Shown: piece by piece, positions 17,600 through 25,411 of the stretch
Position numbering within the stretch: position 1 is the first letter of the stretch
Layout of the letters: each line of letters begins with the position of its first letter
Assembly (NCBI GenBank): GCA_017521965.1
Contig: JAFXAY010000096.1
Location: 1 to 64,000, forward strand
Origin: Tidjanibacter sp.
GTDB lineage: Bacteria > Bacteroidota > Bacteroidia > Bacteroidales > Rikenellaceae
DNA length: 64,000 nt
Direction of reading: 5' to 3'
Notes under the pieces: model-generated
The model's input: only the letters and a program-made list of their open reading frames with translations
Database searches by the model: none
What the model was told of the DNA's origin: nothing
Made by a program: the position numbers and the translations under genes

Positions 17600-17654
17600 C
17601 TCCACCAAATAACAGAGGAACTCCAAAAAGGAGTTCCTCTGTTATTTGGTGGAG
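17600..17654. terminator. 25-bp perfect hairpin shared with tmRNA 3' end
   Basis: Positions 17600-17624 are perfectly complementary to 17630-17654, with an AAAAA/TTTTT loop. It can end the plus-strand secreted-protein gene. On the minus strand the mature tmRNA 3' end (17647) lies within the 5' arm of the hairpin. Confidence 0.8.
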
Positions 17655-18051
17655 CCGGAGGGAATCGAACCCTCGTCCAAACAGGCAGCCCAAAGGCTTT
17701 CTACACGCTTAGCCAACCTTTAATCCTTCTCCTGACGCACGGTAGGCGGCAACCAAACATCAGTCCCAGTCTTTAATTTCTAACCCTCAGGCCAAGACGC
17801 TCCTTCGGGCGAGCCTTAAATTGATGATACCCCGTTGCCAACGACAGAAAAGGCGGGTGTCAGAGGCGGGATACTCGTTTCCGCACCAGCCTTGGGCGCA
17901 GAAATTAAGCTAATTTTCCTTGAAAATTAAGCAGCGAGTGCGTAGCTATTATTGCCAATTAATTTTTTGGACATTCAGTTTAACGAGCCTCCATCCAACG
18001 CTCGACGTGCTTACCTTCCAACTGTCCCTGCTGTCAAAACCGGTCGGCCCC
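17647..18051 (-). ncRNA. ssrA: tmRNA (ssrA)
   Basis: The 3' part, read on the minus strand, is a tRNA-like T arm (GGTTCGATTCC) and acceptor ending in CCA at 17647. The 5' end GGGGCCG (18051-18045) pairs over 7 bp (one G-U) with CGGCTCC before the discriminator A. A tag frame lies 96-125 nt from the 5' end. tmRNA with SmpB frees stalled ribosomes and tags the unfinished protein for proteolysis. The total length of 405 nt includes CCA, which is encoded. Confidence 0.95.
17927..17956 (-). other. tmRNA tag-peptide frame
   Basis: From the resume codon GGC (17956-17954) the frame encodes GNNSYALAA and stops at TAA (17929-17927). With the alanine from the charged tmRNA the tag would be A-GNNSYALAA. 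The YALAA end is the usual degradation signal. The resume codon is assigned by analogy with Bacteroidota tags of nine residues. Confidence 0.85.
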
Positions 18052-18128
18052 TTGGTGGGGACAATCACTTTGCAGTGACGAAAAGTGTGTGCAAAGATAG
18101 CAATTTTTATTCCAATCGCAAAACAAAC

Positions 18129-19466
18129 CTACCTACCCAGCAACTTGGCGATAGCCTTGTCGGCTGCGGAGAAGTCGAACTCTTTGATGCGCTGGTGCAT
18201 TAGGCGGGCAATCTCCTTGTTGCACAAATTGCCGATACTACCCTCGTGGGTGTGAGTCACTGCCCTATCGGCAACAAAGTTGCCATCGGCAATCTCGGCA
18301 GCCACCTGCTTGTAGGCATCGCGGAAGGGTACGCCCTGCTGCACAAGTTGGTTGACGCGCTCCACGCTAAACATAGCATCGTAGCGCGGGTCGGCAGCAG
18401 CCTCGGCATTGACCTCAATACGTGCAGCAATATACTCGGTCATACGCAGCACCTCGTCCATCGTATCGAGGGCAGGGAGGATAATCTCCTTGATGAGTTG
18501 CATATCGCGGAAGTAGCCCGAGGGGAGGTTTGTCATCACCGAGCCTATCTGCTGAGGCACAGCCTGCAACATATTACACTTACCGCGCAGGAGTTCAAAG
18601 ACATCGGGATTCTTCTTGTGGGGCATAATACTTGACCCCGTGGTGCACTCCTGAGGCAGTCGCACAAAGCCGAAATTCTGCGAGTTATACAGGCAACCGT
18701 CCATAGCAAACCTACCTACGGTAGAGGCGATAGCCGCCACTGCATAGGCCACATTGCGCTCCACCTTTCCTCGACTCATCTGCGCTGCCACCACATTATA
18801 GTTCATCGACTCAAAGCCGAGCAGTCGGGTGGTCTTCTCCCTATCGAGCGGGAACGACGAGCCATAGCCCGCAGCCGACCCCAGAGGGTTGCGATTTACA
18901 CCACAATCGGCACCATAGAGAATTGCAAGGTCATCGACAAGGCTCTCAGCATAAGCACCAAACCAAAGGCCAAACGACGAGGGCATAGCCACCTGCAAAT
19001 GGGTGTAGCCAGGCAGCAGGATATCCTTGCACTCCTCGCTACGACGTTGCAGAGTGTCGAACAGACGCTCCACACCCTCCACCAAGCCACGGATACGATC
19101 GCGGAGCAGGAGTTTCATATCGACCAACACCTGGTCGTTACGCGAGCGGCCACTGTGTATCTTCTTACCCACATCGCCCAGACGACGGGTGAGCAAGAGT
19201 TCCACCTCACTGTGAACATCCTCGATGCCCTCCTCAATCTCAAACTCGCCACGCTCAATCTCTGAGTAGATATTTCTGAGTTCGGCACTCAGCACCTCGT
19301 ACTCTTCGTCGGTGAGCAGGTCTATCGAGGCGAGCATACGGATATGAGCCAGAGAGCCCAGCACGTCCCACGGAGCAAGAAAGATATCCAATTCTCTGTC
19401 ACGCCCGACAGTAAATTCTTCTATAAATTGGTCGGTATCAAAACCTTTATCCCAAAGTTTCTTCAT
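18129..19466 (-). CDS. argH: Argininosuccinate lyase
   Basis: The 445-residue member of the fumarase/aspartase superfamily has HSGRSRNDQV, the C-terminal signature GSSIMPHKKNPD and TTGS. It splits argininosuccinate to arginine and fumarate, the last step of arginine synthesis. The ATG at 19466 (MKKLWDKGF) is chosen because it starts 17 bases after the argE stop, while the longer frame overlaps argE. Last gene of the arginine operon; tmRNA lies downstream. Confidence 0.95.
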   Translation of the reverse strand: MKKLWDKGFDTDQFIEEFTVGRDRELDIFLAPWDVLGSLAHIRMLASIDLLTDEEYEVLSAELRNIYSEIERGEFEIEEGIEDVHSEVELLLTRRLGDVGKKIHSGRSRNDQVLVDMKLLLRDRIRGLVEGVERLFDTLQRRSEECKDILLPGYTHLQVAMPSSFGLWFGAYAESLVDDLAILYGADCGVNRNPLGSAAGYGSSFPLDREKTTRLLGFESMNYNVVAAQMSRGKVERNVAYAVAAIASTVGRFAMDGCLYNSQNFGFVRLPQECTTGSSIMPHKKNPDVFELLRGKCNMLQAVPQQIGSVMTNLPSGYFRDMQLIKEIILPALDTMDEVLRMTEYIAARIEVNAEAAADPRYDAMFSVERVNQLVQQGVPFRDAYKQVAAEIADGNFVADRAVTHTHEGSIGNLCNKEIARLMHQRIKEFDFSAADKAIAKLLGR

Positions 19467-19483
19467 AGTATGCACAAAAAATT

Positions 19484-20548
19484 CTATAAACAAAAACCGT
19501 CGAGCAGAGAGATGTAGAACTCCACAGCGTGTTCTATCTCGCTCAGGTAGATATACTCATCGGCAGTGTGTGAGCGGCTACTATCACCAGGGCCCATCTT
19601 AACCGAGAGCCACGGAATAACCGCTTGATTTGAGGTAGTGGGCGAGGCAAATGCCACTCCGCCCAACTCCTCAGCCCGCTTCACAATGGGGTGCTCGGGC
19701 GATATGGCCGACGAGTTCAGACGGAACGAGCGTGGCACTACCTCCGAGCGTACGTTTCGACAAATCTCCTCAAAAATCTCCTGATTATCATAGAGTTCAT
19801 TAACCCTCACATCGACCATCATACGACACTCGGCAGGTACTACATTGTGGAGTGTTCCGGCATTTATACCCGTCACGGTCATCTTCACCTCGCCAAGCAG
19901 TGGCGACACTCGCTCGAAGCGGTAGTTACGGAACCACTCCAAGTCGGCCATCGCCTCATATATCGCATTGATACCCTCGCCACGTGCAGCGTGTCCCGCC
20001 TTACCGTGGGCGATACAATCAATCACAAAGAGCCCCTTCTCGGCAATAGCGGGATTCATACCCGTAGGCTCACCCACTATCGCCAAATCGACACGACCCA
20101 CTTTATCGACCACACTCTGAATACCACCCGGGCCTGTATTCTCCTCCTCGGCAGAAGCAAGCCATATCAAGTTAAAAGGCTGAGTCACAGAGGTCAGCGC
20201 CACAAATGCCGCCAACATACTCACCACACTGCCACCCGTGTCGTTACTGCCCAAGCCATAGAGTTTGCCATCGACGATGGTAGGCTGGTAGGGATCGTAA
20301 CTCCAACTTGCCGAGGGGCGCACGGTGTCGATATGGGCATCGAAGAGGACGGTAGGTCGCTCCTCGGAGTAGTCGGGACTGACAATCCAAAGGTTATTAC
20401 CACTACGCTGTGGCTCAAAGCCAAGCGAGCGCACATACCCCTCCAAGAGGTCTGCCACGCCCTGCTCTGCTCCACTCTGCGAGGGTATTTTTATCATTTC
20501 ACACAACAAGTCAATAGCCTGCTGCGGAGTCATCTTTGCTCTATCCAT
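19484..20548 (-). CDS. argE: Acetylornithine deacetylase-like M20 peptidase
   Basis: This 354-residue M20 metallohydrolase has FDAHIDTV and GSNDTGGSV for the metal ligands, and SAEEENTG with the catalytic glutamate. IPSQSGAE is found near the N-terminus. Position between argB and argH indicates removal of the acyl group from N-acyl-ornithine (or N-acyl-citrulline in Bacteroidota that use the carbamoylated route). It starts 2 bases after the argB stop. Whether the acyl group is acetyl or succinyl cannot be told from sequence. Confidence 0.85.
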   Translation of the reverse strand: MDRAKMTPQQAIDLLCEMIKIPSQSGAEQGVADLLEGYVRSLGFEPQRSGNNLWIVSPDYSEERPTVLFDAHIDTVRPSASWSYDPYQPTIVDGKLYGLGSNDTGGSVVSMLAAFVALTSVTQPFNLIWLASAEEENTGPGGIQSVVDKVGRVDLAIVGEPTGMNPAIAEKGLFVIDCIAHGKAGHAARGEGINAIYEAMADLEWFRNYRFERVSPLLGEVKMTVTGINAGTLHNVVPAECRMMVDVRVNELYDNQEIFEEICRNVRSEVVPRSFRLNSSAISPEHPIVKRAEELGGVAFASPTTSNQAVIPWLSVKMGPGDSSRSHTADEYIYLSEIEHAVEFYISLLDGFCL

Positions 20549-20550
20549 AT

Positions 20551-21309
20551 CTACTTGACTATCAACGTGCCGCTATCCAAGTGGTCGGTATCGGTAATTC
20601 GTACCGCCTTGACACCCGAGGCAATCATCGAAAAGGCGTTATCGAGTTTGGGTATCATCCCCGAAAATATCTTTCCTTCGCCCTTCATCTGCTCGTATAG
20701 CGCTCTATCTATCTGAGGTATAACACTTTCGGGGTCATCTACATCGAGCAGTACTCCGGGCTTATCGAGGCACATAACAGCCTCGACCTCTGTCCTATCC
20801 GCCATAGCGATAGCCACCGCAGCAGCCACTGAGTCGGCATTGGTGTTGAGCAACTCGCCCCCCAATGAGCAGGTAATCGGACTCAGCACGGGACAAATGC
20901 CCTTATCGAGCAGGTCGGAGAGCACATCGGCATCGACGCTATCGACATCGCCCACAAAGCCCCAATCAATCGCACCCACAGGGCGACGATGGCTGACAAC
21001 TACACCCATATCGCACCCCGAGAGGCCGCAAGCACGCTTGCCGAGCGACGAGAGAGCAGCCACCACACGCTTATTTGCCAAGCCTGCGTATGCCATCACA
21101 GCAAGTTCCAAAGTGCGCGCATCGGTGATGCGTCGTCCCTCGTGCATACGCTGTTCCACCCCCAACTCCTTTGCAAGTTGAGTAGCCAGCGTACCGCCAC
21201 CGTGGACAAGCACAAAAGGCTCGTTGCCAAGGCCTACAAGAGCACCGACCACCCTTTCGAGAGTGGCCTGATTCTCAATTAGTTTACCACCTATTTTTAT
21301 TACCTTCAT
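20551..21309 (-). CDS. argB: Acetylglutamate kinase
   Basis: The 252-residue amino-acid kinase opens with IKIGGKLI, followed by LVHGGG and, further on, LLNTNADS. These are the ATP and N-acylglutamate binding segments of the family. It phosphorylates N-acetyl- (or succinyl-) glutamate. The start overlaps the argD stop (TGA/ATG sharing a base), so translation is coupled. There is no N-terminal extension of the arginine-sensitive type, so feedback inhibition is uncertain. Confidence 0.93.
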   Translation of the reverse strand: MKVIKIGGKLIENQATLERVVGALVGLGNEPFVLVHGGGTLATQLAKELGVEQRMHEGRRITDARTLELAVMAYAGLANKRVVAALSSLGKRACGLSGCDMGVVVSHRRPVGAIDWGFVGDVDSVDADVLSDLLDKGICPVLSPITCSLGGELLNTNADSVAAAVAIAMADRTEVEAVMCLDKPGVLLDVDDPESVIPQIDRALYEQMKGEGKIFSGMIPKLDNAFSMIASGVKAVRITDTDHLDSGTLIVK

Positions 21310-22439
21310 CAGAATTTCGATAGAGTATTGCGGAGTGCCTCCAAAAGCAAATCACACTCCTCGCGGTTTACACACAATGGGGGTAGCAATCGCAGAGTAT
21401 TACTACCGCTATATCCTGTCATTATGCCATAGTCGGCAAGCAGTTGTTTACGGAATAGGCCTTGCGCTACGGGCAACTCCACACCAATCATAAGTCCGCG
21501 TCCGCGCACCTCGCTGATGCCCTCCATCTTGCTTATCTCACCAATCAGATACTCTCCCAACTTGGCGGCATTCTCCACCAACTTCTCGTCGCGGATAACT
21601 TCCAACACTGCCAATGCAGCCGAGCAAGCCAGATGACTACCACCAAAGGTTGTTCCGAGCATACCTTTGCGCGCCTCGATGTGGGGAGCAATCAGAATAC
21701 CTGCCACGGGGAACCCATTACCCATACCCTTAGCCATTGAGATAATATCGGGCTTTACACCGCTATATTGGTGCGCAAAGAACTTACCCGAACGACCATA
21801 ACCCGACTGCACCTCGTCGAGGAGGAGCATCGAGCCATACTTGTCGCAAATAGCGCGCGCACCTGTCAGGAACTCATCGCTCGCCACACGGATACCGCCA
21901 ACGCCCTGAATACCCTCAATCATCACTGCCGCAACATCGCCCACAGCAACCTCGGCTTCGAGAGCCTCTAAGTCGCCAAGAGCCACAAACGACACCTTGT
22001 GTCCACAATTTACGGGGGCTTGGATTGAGGGGTTGTCAGTAACAGCCACCGCCGCACTTGTACGACCGTGGAACGCTCCACGCATAGCCACCACCCTATC
22101 GCGCCCCGTCACAAATGAGGCCACCTTCAAGGCATTCTCGTTAGCCTCGGCGCCACTATTGCAGAGGAAGAGGTTGTAATCGGGGTAACCCGACACCTCG
22201 CCCAACAACTGAGCCAACTCGCCCTGCAACGGATTTTGCACTGCATTGGAGTAGAATCCTATGCGCGATAGTTGCCCCGCGATGCGCTCAACATAGTGAG
22301 GGTGAGAGTGACCGATGGAGATAACAGCGTGGCCACCATAGAAATCGAGATAGCGCGAGCCATCGGCACCCGTGAGCCACAAACCGTGGCCCTCGGTAGG
22401 CTCCACATCCATCAGCGTATATACATCGAAAAGTCCCAT
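21309..22439 (-). CDS. argD: Acetylornithine aminotransferase
   Basis: The 376-residue PLP class III aminotransferase has NSGAEANENALK, LLLDEVQSG (the aspartate over the pyridine ring) and GTTFGGSHLA. An in-frame GTG 45 bases upstream overlaps argC; I prefer the ATG at 22439 (MGLFDVYT), 11 bases after the argC stop. It converts N-acylglutamate semialdehyde to N-acylornithine. Confidence 0.93.
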   Translation of the reverse strand: MGLFDVYTLMDVEPTEGHGLWLTGADGSRYLDFYGGHAVISIGHSHPHYVERIAGQLSRIGFYSNAVQNPLQGELAQLLGEVSGYPDYNLFLCNSGAEANENALKVASFVTGRDRVVAMRGAFHGRTSAAVAVTDNPSIQAPVNCGHKVSFVALGDLEALEAEVAVGDVAAVMIEGIQGVGGIRVASDEFLTGARAICDKYGSMLLLDEVQSGYGRSGKFFAHQYSGVKPDIISMAKGMGNGFPVAGILIAPHIEARKGMLGTTFGGSHLACSAALAVLEVIRDEKLVENAAKLGEYLIGEISKMEGISEVRGRGLMIGVELPVAQGLFRKQLLADYGIMTGYSGSNTLRLLPPLCVNREECDLLLEALRNTLSKF

Positions 22440-22450
22440 AGAATTATCGC

Positions 22451-23422
22451 TTAAAAACCGACCGCTTTGAGTCGGAGTCCGCACATCTCGTCGAGTCCGA
22501 ACATCAAATTCATATTCTGCACTGCCTGACCCGATGCACCTTTGAGGAGGTTGTCTATCACCGAGGTAATCAGCAACTTATCCCCCTCTTTCTGTACCGA
22601 AATCATACAGAAATTAGTACCCACCACCTGCTTCATATAGACAGGCTTATCGCTCACAAAGGTAAAGGGAGCATCGGCGTAGAAGTTCTTATAGAGCCCT
22701 CTCACCTCCTCCTCGGTCATCTCACTACGCAGCACCACATCGGCCATAATACCGCGAGTGTGGCAGCCACGCACGGGCACAAAAGCGAGGTCGGTGGTAG
22801 AGCCTGCCGCCGAGAGTGTTTCGCCAATCTCGGCGAGGTGTTGGTGGGTAAAGACCTTGTAGTTCGACAGGTTGCCGCTACGGTTGCTGAAATGGGTGTC
22901 GTGGGTGGGTTTCTGACCTGCACCCGTGCTACCCGTCATCGCCACCACCGTCACCTGCTCGGGCAGAAGCCCCGCAGCAGCAAGTGGCAGGAGTGCCAAT
23001 TCGATAGAGGTGGCAAAGCAACCCGGATTGGCCAAGCGCGAACAACTACGGATAGCCTCTCTGCGCAACTCGGGCAGGCCATATAGGAAGCCATTGGAAT
23101 CAGCCTCCAAGCGGAAGTCGTTACCGAGGTCGATAACCTTCACTCTCTCAGGCACATCGTTCTCGGCGAAGAACTCCAACGAGTGACCGTGACCCATACA
23201 GAGAAAGACCACATCGACCTGCTCGAACTCAATCTTCTCGACAAACTCAATCGGCCACCACACCAAGTCGGTGTGGACACTACCCACTGCCGCTCCGGCG
23301 TGGGAGGTACTCTGCACCGCCACTACCTCGGCCATAGGGTGAGCCACCAGCAATCTCAACAACTCGCCCGCAGTGTAGCCTGCGCCACCCGCAATCGCAA
23401 CTCTTATCTTACCGTCAGCCAT
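22451..23422 (-). CDS. argC: N-acetyl-gamma-glutamyl-phosphate reductase
   Basis: The 323-residue NADPH enzyme has AGGAGYTAGELLRL at the N-terminus. Catalytic C135 lies in NPGCFAT, and HTRGI comes later. It reduces the acylglutamyl phosphate made by ArgB. Its start codon overlaps the argG stop (TAATG), so the two are translationally coupled. Confidence 0.95.
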   Translation of the reverse strand: MADGKIRVAIAGGAGYTAGELLRLLVAHPMAEVVAVQSTSHAGAAVGSVHTDLVWWPIEFVEKIEFEQVDVVFLCMGHGHSLEFFAENDVPERVKVIDLGNDFRLEADSNGFLYGLPELRREAIRSCSRLANPGCFATSIELALLPLAAAGLLPEQVTVVAMTGSTGAGQKPTHDTHFSNRSGNLSNYKVFTHQHLAEIGETLSAAGSTTDLAFVPVRGCHTRGIMADVVLRSEMTEEEVRGLYKNFYADAPFTFVSDKPVYMKQVVGTNFCMISVQKEGDKLLITSVIDNLLKGASGQAVQNMNLMFGLDEMCGLRLKAVGF

Positions 23423-24612
23423 TAGAGGTCGTCATTTACCTTATTATAAATCTTCAAGGGCATCGAGAGAATCTTGGTGAAGCCCTTCACATCGTCGGCA
23501 GTCCAAGCCTTGTTATCCTCACCATAAGCAGCAAACGAGGAGTTCATCAGGTCGTGCTCCGAGGAGATACCTACCAGCGAGAAGCAGTAGGGACGGAGGG
23601 TGATATATACTTTACCGCTCACATTGCGCTGCGAACTATCGAGGAACTTCTCCACATCGCGCATCACAGGCTCCGAGTACATAGCCTCGTGGAGGAACAT
23701 ACCGTACCAATTGCCAAGTTGCTCTTTCCAATACTGCTGCCACTTGGTCAGGGTGTGCTTTTCGAGCAATTCGTGCGCCTTGATAATCAGCATAGGGGCT
23801 GCCGCCTCGAAGCCTACGCGACCCTTAATGCCGACAATGGTATCGCCAACGTGGGTGTCGCGACCGATAGCCCACGCCGCACCGATAGCCTCAATCTTGC
23901 GGATAGCCTCAACACCCGAGCACTGCTCACCATTGACTGCCACAATCTCACCACAGCAGAACTCCAACTCCAACTGCTCAGTACCCTCTTTCGAGAGCTG
24001 CGAGGGATAGGCGTGGTCGGGGAGGTTGGTTGCCGAGCAAAGAGTCTCCTTGCCACCCACCGACGTTCCCCAGAGGCCCTTGTTGATGGAGTACTCCATC
24101 TTGGTAAAGTCGGCCTCGAAACCGTGCTCTTTCAAGTAGTTAATCTCGTACTCTCGCGAGAGTTTCATATCACGCGTAGGGGTGATAATCTCCATCTGGG
24201 GAGCGAAGACCTCAAAAGTCAGATCAAAACGCACTTGGTCGTTACCAGCACCTGTCGAACCGTGAGCAATGGCATCGGCACCAATCTCGTTGGCATAGTT
24301 GACAATAGCAAGCGCTTGGAAAGTACGCTCCGAGCTCACCGAGATAGGATAGGTCTTGTTGCGCAACACATTGCCAAAGACCATATACTTGATACACTTC
24401 GAGTAGTAGTCACCTGTAATATCGAGATTGACGTGCTTTTTGGCGCCAAGCGCATATGCGCGTTTCTCTACCGAAGCCAACTCCTCAGCCGAAAAGCCGC
24501 CCGTATTGGCAAGTGCGGTATATACCTCATAACCGAGCTCTTCGGAGAGATACTTCACACAAAACGAGGTATCCAAACCTCCACTATATGCTAAAACAAC
24601 TTTTTTACTCAT
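23422..24612 (-). CDS. argG: Argininosuccinate synthase
   Basis: The 396-residue enzyme has the ATP pyrophosphatase loop SGGLDTS (10-16). AHGSTGAGNDQVRF binds citrulline and aspartate. It joins citrulline and aspartate with ATP. Second gene of the arginine operon, 28 bases after the GNAT gene. Confidence 0.97.
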   Translation of the reverse strand: MSKKVVLAYSGGLDTSFCVKYLSEELGYEVYTALANTGGFSAEELASVEKRAYALGAKKHVNLDITGDYYSKCIKYMVFGNVLRNKTYPISVSSERTFQALAIVNYANEIGADAIAHGSTGAGNDQVRFDLTFEVFAPQMEIITPTRDMKLSREYEINYLKEHGFEADFTKMEYSINKGLWGTSVGGKETLCSATNLPDHAYPSQLSKEGTEQLELEFCCGEIVAVNGEQCSGVEAIRKIEAIGAAWAIGRDTHVGDTIVGIKGRVGFEAAAPMLIIKAHELLEKHTLTKWQQYWKEQLGNWYGMFLHEAMYSEPVMRDVEKFLDSSQRNVSGKVYITLRPYCFSLVGISSEHDLMNSSFAAYGEDNKAWTADDVKGFTKILSMPLKIYNKVNDDL

Positions 24613-24640
24613 CGTCTATTGTAATTTTCAGATTATCAAA

Positions 24641-25246
24641 TTAATACTTACCGAACACTCTTGCCCAGAAACCGGGTTTCTTCATCGCAGCCTTCTCGGC
24701 CTCGGCACGCTTGGCAGCCTCAACGGGGTCGAAGACCATACCCGTACACAGACACTTGGTCATATTGGTACGCTCCAAAATATCGTAGTTCACACACGAC
24801 TTGCAACCTGCCCAGAACTCCTCATCGTCGGTCAGTTTAGCAAAGGTTACGGGCACATAGCCGAGTTCGGTATTGATACGCATAACCTGCTCACCGGTGG
24901 TCAGACCGAAAATTTTGGCATTCGGGAAACGCTTGCGCGACAACTCAAACGCCGCCTTCTTGATACGCTTTGCCACACCCATACCACGATAGGAGGGTTT
25001 AACAATCAGACCCGAGTTGGCCACAAAGTCATCGTGTCCCCACGACTCGATATAGCAGAAGCCCACAAACTCATCGCGATTGAGTGCGATGATAGCTTTG
25101 CCTTGGTTGATTTTATCGGTGATATACTCGTCTGTTCGACGTGCGATACCCGTACCGCGTGCCTTTGCTGCTTCGTCGATAGTGTCGTTGATTGTGCTGA
25201 CATAACGCAGGTGCTCCTGACCTGCCACCATTACATCTATTTTCAT
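24641..25246 (-). CDS. GNAT acyltransferase of the arginine operon
   Basis: The 201-residue protein has a GNAT core: ALNRDEFVGFCYIE, the acetyl-CoA loop motif SYRGMGVAKRI (V-x-x-x-R-G-x-G type) and TELGYVPV. A C-terminal segment with CKSC and CLCTG follows. Position as first gene before argG points to N-acylglutamate synthase, the entry step; Bacteroidota keep a GNAT here instead of classical ArgA. Acetyl versus succinyl donor is unresolved. The ATG at 25246 (MKIDVMVAG) is chosen over one 12 codons upstream because it fits the family start; both are possible. Confidence 0.75.
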   Translation of the reverse strand: MKIDVMVAGQEHLRYVSTINDTIDEAAKARGTGIARRTDEYITDKINQGKAIIALNRDEFVGFCYIESWGHDDFVANSGLIVKPSYRGMGVAKRIKKAAFELSRKRFPNAKIFGLTTGEQVMRINTELGYVPVTFAKLTDDEEFWAGCKSCVNYDILERTNMTKCLCTGMVFDPVEAAKRAEAEKAAMKKPGFWARVFGKY

Positions 25247-25287
25247 TTCACGATTTGAGTTAATAGTTATCTTGTTTCTCAATTTTT

Positions 25288-25305
25288 ATGCACAAATATA
25301 TGCAT
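25288..25305. promoter_or_regulatory. Candidate ArgR site at arginine operon promoter
   Basis: ATGCACAAATATATGCAT is an AT-rich imperfect palindrome with ATGCA/TGCAT arms. It overlaps the -7 box of the operon and resembles the site at 29796 by the argR promoter. Assignment to ArgR is inference from sequence type and position. Confidence 0.4.
25293..25300 (-). promoter_or_regulatory. -7 box of arginine operon
   Basis: Minus-strand TATATTTG matches TAnnTTTG, 46 bases before the GNAT start. No good -33 box is visible. Confidence 0.55.
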
Positions 25306-25354
25306 TAATTCTCTATATCGCCTAAATATTAACTATATTTCCTGCATATACAAT

Positions 25355-25390
25355 GAAAAACACGCATATTTATTCGATATGCGTGCTTTT
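25355..25390 (-). terminator. Terminator after carB
   Basis: CACGCATAT (25361-25369) pairs with ATATGCGTG (25377-25385). On the minus strand the stem is followed by a T-run (25360-25355), 22 bases past the carB stop. Confidence 0.8.
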
Positions 25391-25411
25391 CCCTATATTA
25401 GGCTGGGACTC

